Notes under the pieces: generated by a model
What the model was told of the DNA's origin: nothing
The model's database searches: none
The model's input: the letters and a program-made list of their open reading frames with translations, nothing else
Origin: Formosa sp.
GTDB lineage: Bacteria > Bacteroidota > Bacteroidia > Flavobacteriales > Flavobacteriaceae
Assembly (NCBI GenBank): GCA_018673215.1
Contig: JABHDE010000076.1
Location: 1 to 64,000, forward strand
DNA length: 64,000 nucleotides
Direction of reading: 5' to 3'
Shown here: positions 36,784 to 45,996 of the stretch, piece by piece
How the letters are laid out: the number at the start of each line of letters is the position of its first letter
How positions within the stretch are numbered: the first letter of the stretch is position 1
Translations under genes and position numbers: made by a program

Positions 36784-37686
36784 TTAATCTTGGATAATTA
36801 TTGTTTTGGGATCAGAGGTCCCAAACTCAGGTTGTATATTGAAGTGATTGATATTAAACTTTTGAAAAAGAGTGGTTTCTAAAGTTTTAAGAACCGTATT
36901 AAACTCAGAGAATTTTAAATCAACATTGAAATCAATATGAGCTTCCAAATGAATTTCTGTTTCGTTTAACTGCCAAACATGAATGTGGTGAATATTATTT
37001 ATTTGTTCTAATTTATTTACTTCGTCAACAATATCTTGAATTCTAATATCTTTTGGAGTGAACAACATAAGGATATGAAAGGAGTCTTTTAATAAATTAT
37101 ACCCTACAACAATAAGATATAAAGCGATTGCAATTGTTAAAACTGCATCGACCCAAAATATTTGGTAAAACTGCATTAATAACCCACCTATTAAAACCGC
37201 AAAACTTGCGAGCATATCAGTTAATAGGTGTAAATATGCAGAACGAATGTTCATATTGTGGTTACTGTCATTTTTTAACAAAAAGACACTAAGACCATTA
37301 AAAACAATCCCTAAAATCGAAAGCCAAACAACCAAATCGGGGTTTATGTTTTGTGGTTCAAAGAAGCGTTTGACTGCTTCAAACATTAAATAAATAGCAA
37401 TTACAATAAGAGAAGAAGCGTTTATAAAAGCAGCAATGATCTCGGCGCGTTTATAACCAAAAGTTTTTGACAAAGTTGCTTTTTTCTTAGAAAAACCAGA
37501 TGCTATGTAAGAAATAACAAGAGAAATGACATCGGTTAGGTTATGTAAAGCATCACTTAATAAGGCAAGGCTGCCGGAAAGAAAACCCCCTATTATTTGA
37601 GCAAGGGTAATAATACTATTTAATAAAATAGAAATAAGAAGGTTCCGATCTTTATGATCAGATCTATACTTATGTGAATGACCCAT
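36784..37686 (-). CDS. cation diffusion facilitator family zinc transporter
   Basis: Inner membrane divalent metal/proton antiporter, most like CzcD/ZitB. Six hydrophobic segments lie in residues 15-200. The metal site pair is visible as SDALHNLTD (near 44, HxxxD) and HLLTD (near 133, HxxxD), and the N-terminus is His-rich (HSHKYRSDHKD). The cytoplasmic C-terminal domain has IHHIHVWQLNETEIHLEAHI near 234-253. The HxxxD pair points to zinc or a similar ion. Confidence 0.93.
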   Translation of the reverse strand: MGHSHKYRSDHKDRNLLISILLNSIITLAQIIGGFLSGSLALLSDALHNLTDVISLVISYIASGFSKKKATLSKTFGYKRAEIIAAFINASSLIVIAIYLMFEAVKRFFEPQNINPDLVVWLSILGIVFNGLSVFLLKNDSNHNMNIRSAYLHLLTDMLASFAVLIGGLLMQFYQIFWVDAVLTIAIALYLIVVGYNLLKDSFHILMLFTPKDIRIQDIVDEVNKLEQINNIHHIHVWQLNETEIHLEAHIDFNVDLKFSEFNTVLKTLETTLFQKFNINHFNIQPEFGTSDPKTIIIQD

Positions 37687-37692
37687 TGTATA

Positions 37693-38124
37693 TTAGCAAG
37701 GTTGAATTTTATTAATTCTATTTTGATGACGACCGCCCTCAAAATCACTATTTAGAAAGGTATCAACCATAACTAAAACATCTTCTATAGTGGTAAAACG
37801 GGCAGGAATACAAAGAATGTTTGCGTTGTTATGTTGACGAATTAAAGAAACTATTTCGTTTGTCCAACATATACCTGCTCTAATACTGGTATATTTATTT
37901 GCCGTCATCGCAACCCCATTAGCACTCCCACAAATAAGAATACCAAAAGTAGATTTTTTTGATTCCACATCTTTTGCCACAGGATGTACAAAATCAGGAT
38001 AGTCAACACTAGAATCAGAATCCGTTCCATAATTTGTAACTTCTATATGCTTAGAATTGAGAAATTCTATAATTCTAAATTTATAATCTGTACCTGCGTG
38101 ATCGTTTCCAATTGATATATTCAT
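37693..38124 (-). CDS. rpiB: ribose-5-phosphate isomerase B
   Basis: Interconverts ribose-5-phosphate and ribulose-5-phosphate in the pentose phosphate pathway. The 143-residue protein opens with ISIGNDHAGTDYK (the conserved DHAG), has VDYPDF near 41 and GILICGSANGVAMTANK near 61, where the anion-hole loop is found, and ends with RHQNRINKI. It is the first gene of the leftward run and borders the AT-rich gap at 38125-38668. Confidence 0.95.
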   Translation of the reverse strand: MNISIGNDHAGTDYKFRIIEFLNSKHIEVTNYGTDSDSSVDYPDFVHPVAKDVESKKSTFGILICGSANGVAMTANKYTSIRAGICWTNEIVSLIRQHNNANILCIPARFTTIEDVLVMVDTFLNSDFEGGRHQNRINKIQPC

Positions 38125-38668
38125 TTGTTATAATTTTTATTATGAGTAAATTTACAAAAAAGAGTGGTACCTAATTAAAATTGTTCATAGCCTTTTTAAT
38201 TAATTGTTAATAATTAATGAACGATTATGAAAACTAAATTTTTATAAAACGAAAAATTTTATCAACCGTAACTATAAATTTATAATACTAATTTAGTTGT
38301 TATTATTAATTCTTAACTTATGAATATCCAAAAAAGGTTTATAAACAAAAATTACTAAATTATTTATGAGTCATTTTATGTGAATATAGGTTATGAACAA
38401 CATATAATAAGTACCTTTAAAATATTATAAATCAATTGATTAATTAAAATAAAGTTGTTAATTATATGTTTATAAAATGTAAATAAAGAAGAAAACTACT
38501 TATCTTAAATAAACTTATATATGCTATTCACATACTATAATAACCACTATTAGTTTTTAAACAATTTAATAAAAAATTAATATAATTATATTAAATGTGG
38601 ATAAAGTTGAAAAAGAGATGAGCCTTGATTGATTTAAAGTGGTAGCTTTGCTTAATCACATATCTTAA
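38125..38668. other. AT-rich intergenic region with DnaA-box-like sites (candidate oriC)
   Basis: This 544-base gap between divergent rpiB and rnr is extremely AT-rich and holds no gene I can see. It contains one perfect DnaA box (TGTGGATAA at 38596-38604, the complement of TTATCCACA). Four further TTATnnACA matches in either direction are at 38205-38213, 38339-38347, 38391-38399 and 38467-38475. One-mismatch forms occur at 38379-38387, 38524-38532 and 38652-38660. Long A/T runs could serve as an unwinding element. The composition alone raises chance matches, though five exact ones are more than I would expect. See the findings for evidence against. Confidence 0.4.
38643..38650 (+). promoter_or_regulatory. 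-7 promoter element (TAGCTTTG) for rnr
   Basis: TAGCTTTG matches TAnnTTTG and lies 18 bases before the rnr ATG, at the right end of the AT-rich gap. Confidence 0.55.
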
Positions 38669-40840
38669 ATGAAAAGAAAAAAGAATAACAAACAATCGGT
38701 TAAAAATTACAGTCAAAGTATTTTAACGATTTTGAAAGCCGATAGAAAAAAAACATTCAATCACAAACAGATTGCTGCAAAGTTAGAAGTAAATGATGCT
38801 AGCAGTCGCAACCAAATAATAAAAAATCTTCACAAACTTGCTATTCAAAAGGAAATTAAAGAGGTGGAGCGAGGTAAGTTTCAACTCATAAATTCTACAG
38901 AATATTTTATTGGAAAAGTAGACATGGCTTCACGAGGTAATGCTTATATTATTAGTGAAGCTTTTGAAGAAGATGTTTATATAGCTTCTAACAACATGCA
39001 TAAAGCTTTGCACGGAGATACGGTAGAATTATATATTTATAACCGTAAAAAGAATGGAAGACAAGAAGGAGAAATAACTCAAATTATAGAAAGAGCACGA
39101 ACAGAATATGTAGGAGTGGTTCAGTTGAATGAAAAATTTGCTTTTGTTGTTCCGGATAGTAATAAAATGCCAGTGGATGTTTTTGTGCCTTTATCTAAAA
39201 CAATGAAGGCAGAAAATGGTGATAAAGTACTCGTGAGTTTAGATGAATGGCCTGAAAAAGCCGATTGTCCTAATGGAACGATTATTAAAATTCTAGGAAA
39301 ACCAGGAGATCATAATACAGAAATACATTCTATACTAGCAGAATATGGTCTTCCCTACGAATTCCCATTTGAAGTAGAAGCCTATGCAAATAATATAGAT
39401 ACTTCTATAACAGAAGGAGAAATTGCAAAACGTAGAGATATGCGATCGACGCTTACCTTTACAATAGATCCAAAAGATGCAAAAGATTTTGATGATGCTT
39501 TATCTTTTAAAAAATTAGATAATGGAAATTATGAAATTGGAGTCCATATAGCTGATGTATCTCACTATTTACAAGAAGGAACTATTTTAGATGATGAAGC
39601 CTACGAACGAGCAACTTCCGTTTACTTAGTTGACAGGGTTGTTCCTATGTTGCCAGAAGTTTTATCAAACAATGCTTGTTCATTACGACCTTTAGAGGAA
39701 AAATATACTTTCTCGGCTGTTTTTGAAATTAATGACAAAGCAGGAATCGAAAACCAGTGGTTTGGAAGAACCGTAACTTATAGTGATGCCCGTTTCGCCT
39801 ATGAAGAAGCACAACATATTATAGAAACAGAAGAAACGCTAATTCCAGACGAAATTGCAATTAATGGAAAAGCTTATACTACAGATGATAATGTAAAAGA
39901 TGCTATTTTAAAATTAGATAAACTAGCAAAAATAATGCGTTCTAAACGTATGAAAAATGGGGCTATTTCTTTTGATAAAGCTGAAGTTAAATTTAATTTA
40001 GATAAAGAAAATAATCCCACAGGTGTTTATTTTAAAACTTCCAAAGATGCAAATAAACTTATTGAAGAGTTTATGTTATTAGCAAATAAAAAAGTTGCAG
40101 AGTTTATAGGAAAACAAACCTCTCCCAAAACTTTTATTTACAGAATTCATGATGAACCAGACGATCAAAAACTAGCGGGCCTTCAAAGAATAGTTTCTCA
40201 ATTTGGACATCAACTAAATTTAAAAAGTAGAGAAACCACCACATATTCTTTAAACACGCTTTTAAAAAATGTAAAAGGAACTAAAGAACAAAACCTTGTA
40301 GATACTCTTACAATACGTTGTATGAGTAAAGCAATATACTCTACAAAAAATATTGGTCATTACGGTCTCGCTTTCAATCACTACAGTCATTTCACATCTC
40401 CTATTCGTCGTTACCCAGATGTTATGGCACACCGTTTGTTACAATATTATTTAGATGGTAACAAAACAACTAGTGAAGACGTTTATGAGGAAAAATGTAA
40501 GCACTCTTCAAACATGGAATATCTCGCAACCAAAGCAGAACGAGATTCTATAAAGTACATGCAGGTAAAGTACATGCAAGACCATAAAGAGGATGTTTTT
40601 TTAGGAGTTATTTCTGGTGTAACAGAATGGGGTATGTATGTTGAAATTATAGAAAACAAATGCGAAGGGATGGTAAGAATTAGGGATATCAAAGGAGATT
40701 TTTATAGATTTGACGCAGACGAATTTGCCTTAATTGGTGAAAGAACCAAAAATAAATACCAATTAGGTGATGAAGTTGAGGTCTGTGTAAAACAAGCCGA
40801 TTTAGTAAAAAAACATCTAGATTTTATTTTAAATATTTAA
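38669..40840 (+). CDS. rnr: ribonuclease R
   Basis: Processive 3'-5' exoribonuclease able to degrade structured RNA. It shows an N-terminal winged-helix region (about 10-70), cold-shock domains (about 70-230), the RNB catalytic domain (about 255-590) with TIDPKDAKDFDDAL (near 264-277, the metal-binding aspartates), HYSHFTSPIRRYPDV near 574 and a C-terminal S1 domain (about 640-722). The 723-residue length is standard. Its codons are more AT-rich than those of gltX or glnS, like the rest of the 35.5-42 kb stretch. Confidence 0.97.
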   Translation: MKRKKNNKQSVKNYSQSILTILKADRKKTFNHKQIAAKLEVNDASSRNQIIKNLHKLAIQKEIKEVERGKFQLINSTEYFIGKVDMASRGNAYIISEAFEEDVYIASNNMHKALHGDTVELYIYNRKKNGRQEGEITQIIERARTEYVGVVQLNEKFAFVVPDSNKMPVDVFVPLSKTMKAENGDKVLVSLDEWPEKADCPNGTIIKILGKPGDHNTEIHSILAEYGLPYEFPFEVEAYANNIDTSITEGEIAKRRDMRSTLTFTIDPKDAKDFDDALSFKKLDNGNYEIGVHIADVSHYLQEGTILDDEAYERATSVYLVDRVVPMLPEVLSNNACSLRPLEEKYTFSAVFEINDKAGIENQWFGRTVTYSDARFAYEEAQHIIETEETLIPDEIAINGKAYTTDDNVKDAILKLDKLAKIMRSKRMKNGAISFDKAEVKFNLDKENNPTGVYFKTSKDANKLIEEFMLLANKKVAEFIGKQTSPKTFIYRIHDEPDDQKLAGLQRIVSQFGHQLNLKSRETTTYSLNTLLKNVKGTKEQNLVDTLTIRCMSKAIYSTKNIGHYGLAFNHYSHFTSPIRRYPDVMAHRLLQYYLDGNKTTSEDVYEEKCKHSSNMEYLATKAERDSIKYMQVKYMQDHKEDVFLGVISGVTEWGMYVEIIENKCEGMVRIRDIKGDFYRFDADEFALIGERTKNKYQLGDEVEVCVKQADLVKKHLDFILNI

Positions 40841-40854
40841 AATTCACACACAAA

Positions 40855-41526
40855 ATGAAACCATATATTTTTCTCTTATTATTGTCAAGTTTTCTAGTCA
40901 GTTCACAAACACCTGTAAGTAAAACTCTAGGTGAATTTTCAGAACTGAAAGTTTACGATCTTATAAATGTAGAACTCATTGAATCCACGGAAAATAAAAT
41001 AGAAATTACTGGGGAAGAAACATCCAACGTTTTAATCATTCAAAAAAATGATTTATTAAAAATTAAAATGGTTCTTAATAAATCATTTAACGGAAATAAA
41101 ACGTTTATAAAACTTTATTACACAAAAATAGATGTTATTGATGTCAATGAAGGGGCAAAAGTAAATTCAAAATCACTTTTCAAACAATACGAGTTAGAAT
41201 TAAAAGCGCAAGAAGGAGGAAAAATTTCCGTCATTACAGACACAAAATTATTATCAATTAAAACCGTAACAGGAGGGAAAATTAACGTAAGTGGTACCAC
41301 CTATTCCCAAAAGATAAAGATAAGAACTGGCGGTATTTATGACGCACCTTTACTTAAAGCTCTTAAATCTGAAGTTAATATAAAAACAGGTGGTATAGCT
41401 GATATTAGCAGTTCAGAACTTATAGAAGTGAGGATATTTGCTGGAGGAGATTTAATAATTCATGGCGAAACCAAATCCCTCAAACAATCCAAGATGATTG
41501 GTGGCAGAATTATTTATAAAGACTAA
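40855..41526 (+). CDS. head GIN domain-containing protein (DUF2807)
   Basis: Secreted beta-helical protein of unknown role. A signal peptide covers about residues 1-18 (LLSSFLVSSQ). The rest consists of short repeating beta turns rich in Gly, Ile and Asn (KLYYTKIDVIDVNEGAKV, GGKISV, TGGIADISSS), as expected for the GIN/DUF2807 family of Bacteroidota. It is 14 bases after rnr and 24 before the LysE-type gene. Confidence 0.82.
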   Translation: MKPYIFLLLLSSFLVSSQTPVSKTLGEFSELKVYDLINVELIESTENKIEITGEETSNVLIIQKNDLLKIKMVLNKSFNGNKTFIKLYYTKIDVIDVNEGAKVNSKSLFKQYELELKAQEGGKISVITDTKLLSIKTVTGGKINVSGTTYSQKIKIRTGGIYDAPLLKALKSEVNIKTGGIADISSSELIEVRIFAGGDLIIHGETKSLKQSKMIGGRIIYKD

Positions 41527-41550
41527 CACATATATCAAAATTAAAAAACT

Positions 41551-42222
41551 ATGTTCGATGACATTCAAGCCGCAATACCTTTAGGGTTTTTCTTAGCTTT
41601 TATGATTGGGCCAGTCTTCTTTGTGTTGATTGAAACAAGTGTAACAAAAGGCTTTCGAGCAGCAGTAATTTTTGATTTAGGGGTTATTATAGCCGATATT
41701 ATTTTTATTGGAGTCGCTTACTTTAGTAGCTTTCAACTCCTCGAAAACCTAAGCAACCAACCTGGGTTATATGTGTTCGGAGGGACTATTTTAGCAGTAT
41801 ATGGTTTAATTATTTTTCTTAAAAAACCAAAAAGAAATGACCTCAAGGCACAACTTTCCAACTCTTTTAAAGTTAATTATATAGAGCTGTTTATAAAAGG
41901 TTTTTTACTGAATTTTATTAATGTAGGTGTGTTGATTTTTTGGCTGGGCATAATTATCGTTACAGGGCCAAGCTTAGAAAACGATATCAATCGGTTTTAT
42001 GTGTTTTTTGGATCACTAATCGTTGCTTATTTTATTACTGATTTGTTTAAAATATTATTAGCAAAGCAGCTTAAAAAACAACTAACACCCAAAATAATTT
42101 TAAAAATAAAGAAATTACTAGGAATTATCTTACTGATATGTGGATTGGTTCTTATCACGAAAGGTTTTTTACCGAAAGACAAACTTAATCCACAAACCAT
42201 TATTGAAGAAATAAGGGAATAA
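41551..42222 (+). CDS. LysE family translocator
   Basis: Inner membrane exporter-like protein, 223 residues with about six transmembrane segments. The N-terminal AAIPLGFFLAFMIGPVFFVL is the LysE/RhtB signature with its glycine-proline element, and the hydrophilic loop near 85-105 is typical. Members export amino acids, but the substrate here is unknown. The gene ends just before a hairpin it shares with the convergent tRNA-Cys gene. Confidence 0.88.
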   Translation: MFDDIQAAIPLGFFLAFMIGPVFFVLIETSVTKGFRAAVIFDLGVIIADIIFIGVAYFSSFQLLENLSNQPGLYVFGGTILAVYGLIIFLKKPKRNDLKAQLSNSFKVNYIELFIKGFLLNFINVGVLIFWLGIIIVTGPSLENDINRFYVFFGSLIVAYFITDLFKILLAKQLKKQLTPKIILKIKKLLGIILLICGLVLITKGFLPKDKLNPQTIIEEIRE

Positions 42223-42223
42223 A

Positions 42224-42252
42224 AAAACCTCAACTTGAACAGTTGAGGTTTT
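42224..42252. terminator. bidirectional terminator between the LysE-type gene and tRNA-Cys
   Basis: A 12-bp perfect stem (AAAACCTCAACT, five-base loop, AGTTGAGGTTTT) lies two bases after the LysE-type stop codon. On the minus strand it is followed by seven thymines in a row, a good intrinsic terminator for the tRNA. On the plus strand it ends in TTTT. Confidence 0.82.
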
Positions 42253-42260
42253 ACACCTAG

Positions 42261-42331
42261 AGGCGTCTAGCGGATTCGAACCGCTGTAGAAGGTTTTGCA
42301 GACCTCTGCCTAGCCACTCGGCCAAGACGCC
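42261..42331 (-). tRNA. tRNA-Cys (GCA)
   Basis: The minus strand folds as a 71-base tRNA. The acceptor arms GGCGTCT and AGACGCC pair over seven bases, the D-arm contains GGCCGAGTGGCTAGGC, the anticodon loop is CTGCAAA with GCA at 42299-42297, and the T-arm has the GGTTCGAATCC core. The discriminator base is U, as expected for tRNA-Cys. The CCA end is not encoded. There is no other tRNA beside it. Confidence 0.97.
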
Positions 42332-42466
42332 CAAAAAGCAACGCAAATTTAAGCAAATTTAAACGTTACACAACATAAAAGAAAAGAATCCATCAAAAAG
42401 AAACGCCTAACACAACTTATATCACTCATCGTTAAAACCCTGAATAAATCACCTTTCTTATCTATC

Positions 42467-42823
42467 TTAACGCGACTCGCTTAAAAGAATTGTAACCATC
42501 TCTACATCGCCACCAATTGGTGGGTTAATTTTAGAAACAGATACCGATACCGACTCTACGGTTTTACAATTTTCAAATACTCGCACAATAATTCGTTTTG
42601 CAACCGCTTCCAACAATTTTGCTGGAATACGCATTTCTTCCACCACAATCGCGTTTAAAGTCACATAGTCAACGGTATCTTCCAAAGCGTCTGTTTCGGA
42701 AGACTTTTCCAAATCAGCTTCTACACTGACGTCCACCCTGTAATCACTACCAATAATAGTTTCTTCACTCAGACAGCCGTGGTATGCATATACCCTTATA
42801 TTTTCAACTTTAATAACCCCCAT
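42467..42823 (-). CDS. folB: dihydroneopterin aldolase
   Basis: Folate pathway enzyme converting 7,8-dihydroneopterin to 6-hydroxymethyl-dihydropterin and glycolaldehyde. The 118-residue protein begins IKVENIRVYAYHGCLSEE, with the conserved AYHG, and has DYVTLNAIV near 48, LLEAVAKRI near 68 and the KINPPIGG motif near 98, all typical of FolB. It stands alone between tRNA-Cys and the divergent glnS. Confidence 0.95.
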   Translation of the reverse strand: MGVIKVENIRVYAYHGCLSEETIIGSDYRVDVSVEADLEKSSETDALEDTVDYVTLNAIVVEEMRIPAKLLEAVAKRIIVRVFENCKTVESVSVSVSKINPPIGGDVEMVTILLSESR

Positions 42824-42891
42824 GTTCTATTTTTTATTTCGATAAAAATAATAATTATACCGAAGATATATCTATAAACTTTTTATTTGAT

Positions 42892-42899
42892 TAATTTTG
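42892..42899 (+). promoter_or_regulatory. -7 promoter element (TAATTTTG) for glnS
   Basis: TAATTTTG matches TAnnTTTG, 31 bases before the glnS ATG. TTTG at 42886-42889 is too close to be the -33 box. Confidence 0.5.
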
Positions 42900-42930
42900 C
42901 TAGGTATTTATTTAAGAAATACGCTTCATT

Positions 42931-44961
42931 ATGTCAGAAACACACAAACCGCTTAATTTTTTAGAGCAAATAGTAGAGGAAGATTTAAAAAACGGCCTAC
43001 CCAAAAGCAAACTTCGTTTTCGGTTCCCCCCAGAGCCCAACGGCTACCTTCATATAGGACACACCAAAGCTATCGGAATTAGCTTTGGTTTGGGAGAAAC
43101 CTATAACGCTCCTGTCAACTTGCGTTTCGACGACACTAACCCCACAAAAGAAGACCAAGAATATGTAGATGCCATTAAAGAAGACGTCTCCTGGCTTGGC
43201 TACAAATGGGATAAAGAAGTTTATTCATCAGATTATTTTGAGCAATTATACACATGGGCTCTACAAATGATCAAAGACGGGAAAGCTTATGTAGACTCAC
43301 AGACCAGTGAAGCGATAGCGGCTCAAAAAGGAACCCCAACCCAGCCAGGGGAAAACGGACCGTTTAGAAACCGCACAGTTGAAGAAAATTTAGCACTTTT
43401 TGATCAAATGAAAAATGGAGAACACGAGGCTGGTACGCACGTACTAAGGGCTAAAATTGACATGAAACATGTAAATATGTTGATGCGCGACCCTTTAATG
43501 TATCGCATACTGCATGCCGACCACCATCGAACAGGATCTACCTGGTGCATCTACCCAATGTATGACTGGACCCACGGTGAAAGTGATTATTTAGAACAGA
43601 TTTCTCACTCACTATGCTCACTAGAATTCAAACCACATAGAGACCTATACGATTGGTTTAAACAGATTGTTTATAATTATCACAAAAACACACTTCCATT
43701 AATTCCAAAGCAACGTGAATTCGCACGTTTAAACTTAAGCTATACAATTATGAGTAAGCGAAAGTTATTAAAACTTGTTGAAGATAAGGTTGTAACGGGT
43801 TGGGACGACCCACGAATGCCTACTATATCAGGGCTAAGACGTCGTGGATATACACCTACATCTATTCGTAGTTTTATAGATAAAGTAGGAGTGGCCAAGC
43901 GCGACAATATCATCGACGTATCCCTACTGGAGTTTTGTGTTAGAGAGGACCTCAATAAAAAAGCAGCACGAATTATGGCTGTTTTAGACCCGGTTAAACT
44001 GGTAATCCAAAATTATCCTGAAGGAAAAGAAGAATGGCTAGAGGCAGAAAACAACCCTGAAGATGAAAGCTCTGGTTTTAGATCGGTCCCTTTTTCTCGA
44101 AATCTTTACATAGAACGCGATGATTTTAAAGAATCAGCCAATAGTAAATATTTTAGACTGTCCCTTGGGAAAGAAGTGAGGCTCAAAAACGCCTTTATAA
44201 TAAAGGCAGAAAGCGCTGTTAAGGACGCAAAAGGAATTATTAAAGAAATACATTGTACCTACGACTCAAACAGTTTAAGTGGCAGCGGAACACCAGAAAG
44301 TTTGCGTAAAGTTAAGGGAACCTTACACTGGGTTTCAACAGCACATGCCGTTGCTGCTGAGGTAAGGGAATATGACCGTTTGTTTTTACACGAAGCACCA
44401 GACAGCCAAACAGAAGATTTTTCATCTTTTGTGAATCCTGAATCACTGAAAGTGAGGAAAGCTTTTGTAGAACCACATATTAAAAGCGCATGCATTGGGG
44501 ACCAATTTCAATTTCAACGTCTCGGATACTTCAACTTAGACAAAGACAGTACAGAAACGAATTTAGTATTTAATAAGACAGTGGGTTTACGAGATTCTTG
44601 GGCAAAACAAGCGCCGAAACAAACACAGTCTGTTAATCCTCAAGCGCAGCCACAAGCTCCAAAAAGAAAAGCAATTGATGTCATTAAACAGCTCGGGAAA
44701 AAGTATACAAACCTTCCAGAAGAAAAACAACAAAAAGTAAAAGCTGAAATCCTCTTGTTAGCCAAGGATGTTTTATATGAAGATTTAGAGCCATTGTTTA
44801 AAACAGCAGCTAAAAAAGTAGGAACACGCATTGCGGTAGCGCTTACCTTAAAAGTACTTTTAGAAAATGGTTTGAAAACAAATGATCATATCCACGCCTT
44901 TATAACAACCGCAACCGGAGACACACACCCCTTACTGAGTGAGGTTGCCAAGCAAATCTGA
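42931..44961 (+). CDS. glnS: glutamine--tRNA ligase with C-terminal extension
   Basis: Class I synthetase charging tRNA-Gln. The HIGH motif is in PEPNGYLHIGHTKAIG (near 31-46) and the KMSKS-type motif in IMSKRKL (near 273). The catalytic and beta-barrel anticodon domains end near residue 555. A Gln/Pro-rich linker (about 558-575) then leads to a helical domain of about 100 residues (576-676) that standard 550-residue bacterial GlnRS lacks. Appended tRNA-binding domains are known from other GlnRS proteins (YqeY in Deinococcus, an N-terminal domain in eukaryotes), but I cannot match this one. Confidence 0.96.
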   Translation: MSETHKPLNFLEQIVEEDLKNGLPKSKLRFRFPPEPNGYLHIGHTKAIGISFGLGETYNAPVNLRFDDTNPTKEDQEYVDAIKEDVSWLGYKWDKEVYSSDYFEQLYTWALQMIKDGKAYVDSQTSEAIAAQKGTPTQPGENGPFRNRTVEENLALFDQMKNGEHEAGTHVLRAKIDMKHVNMLMRDPLMYRILHADHHRTGSTWCIYPMYDWTHGESDYLEQISHSLCSLEFKPHRDLYDWFKQIVYNYHKNTLPLIPKQREFARLNLSYTIMSKRKLLKLVEDKVVTGWDDPRMPTISGLRRRGYTPTSIRSFIDKVGVAKRDNIIDVSLLEFCVREDLNKKAARIMAVLDPVKLVIQNYPEGKEEWLEAENNPEDESSGFRSVPFSRNLYIERDDFKESANSKYFRLSLGKEVRLKNAFIIKAESAVKDAKGIIKEIHCTYDSNSLSGSGTPESLRKVKGTLHWVSTAHAVAAEVREYDRLFLHEAPDSQTEDFSSFVNPESLKVRKAFVEPHIKSACIGDQFQFQRLGYFNLDKDSTETNLVFNKTVGLRDSWAKQAPKQTQSVNPQAQPQAPKRKAIDVIKQLGKKYTNLPEEKQQKVKAEILLLAKDVLYEDLEPLFKTAAKKVGTRIAVALTLKVLLENGLKTNDHIHAFITTATGDTHPLLSEVAKQI

Positions 44962-44986
44962 GAAAGCAATTTGGAGCTTAACAAGT

Positions 44987-45916
44987 TTATTTTTTGGGCA
45001 AACTTTTCTTAGGTCCATTTTTCATGGCCTCACCAATTTGATTGCTTGCTGTAAAACTCGCCACCATGTCGTTTAACATATTGCTCCCCGCCTGAGGAGA
45101 ATTTGGTAATAAAATAAGGTTGCTATTGGTTTCTTGTCCTATGGATTGAAGCGTGTCATAATGTTGAGTCACAACGATCAAAGCAGATGCCTCTTGAGAG
45201 TTGATTCCTACTTTGTTTAAGACCTCGACAGACTCTTCCAAACCTCGTGCTATTTCACGGCGTTGGTCTGCAATACCTTGTCCTTGAAGACGCTTACTTT
45301 CTGCTTCTGCTTTTGCTTTTTCAACAATCAAAATACGAGCCGCATCTCCTTCAAATTGAGCTGCTATTTTCTCGCGCTCTGATGCATTAATTCGGTTCAT
45401 TGCCTCCTTAACCTGAGCATCTGGGTCAATATCGGTCACTAAGGTTTTTATGATGTCATACCCATAATCCATCATGGCTTGATTCAGCTCTGATTTGACG
45501 GCAATAGCAATGTCATCTTTTTTAACAAAAACATCATCAAGTTTCATTTTGGGCACTTCCGCCCTTACCACATCAAACACATAAGAGGTAATTTGATCGT
45601 GAGGATAATCTAATTTATAGAAAGCGTCATAGACTTTAGTTTTAATCACTTTAAACTGAACAGAAACCTTGAGGCGTACAAACACATCATCCAATGTTTT
45701 GGTTTCAATCAAAACATCTAGCTGCTGGATTTTTAAGCTTAATCGTCCAGAAATTCGGTCTACTAAAGGAATTTTCAAGTGAAGTCCAGATTGACGGATG
45801 CTTTGGAATTTCCCAAAGCGCTCAATAATTGCTGCGGTTTGTTGCTTGACTGTAAAGAAAGCAGCTAGGAAAACAAGAAATCCAAAAACAATAAAAAAAG
45901 TATAGAAATAAGGCAT
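44987..45916 (-). CDS. SPFH/band 7 (stomatin-like) membrane protein
   Basis: Membrane-anchored scaffold protein of the stomatin/paraslipin type. One N-terminal transmembrane segment (about 3-22) is followed by the SPFH domain (about 25-195, with FGKFQSIRQSGLHLKIPLVD) and a coiled-coil flotillin-like region with EKIAAQFEGDAARI and KAEAESKRLQGQGIADQRREI pieces. These proteins oligomerise at membranes and often assist proteases. A NfeD partner, often adjacent, is not present; the upstream neighbour is an ABC ATPase. Confidence 0.93.
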   Translation of the reverse strand: MPYFYTFFIVFGFLVFLAAFFTVKQQTAAIIERFGKFQSIRQSGLHLKIPLVDRISGRLSLKIQQLDVLIETKTLDDVFVRLKVSVQFKVIKTKVYDAFYKLDYPHDQITSYVFDVVRAEVPKMKLDDVFVKKDDIAIAVKSELNQAMMDYGYDIIKTLVTDIDPDAQVKEAMNRINASEREKIAAQFEGDAARILIVEKAKAEAESKRLQGQGIADQRREIARGLEESVEVLNKVGINSQEASALIVVTQHYDTLQSIGQETNSNLILLPNSPQAGSNMLNDMVASFTASNQIGEAMKNGPKKSLPKK

Positions 45917-45996
45917 GGTTTATAGTTTAAATAATGAGCATCTAATTTAATGTATTAAATTGAAAAAAGCAAAATGTTCTTCACAAAAATCTGCGA

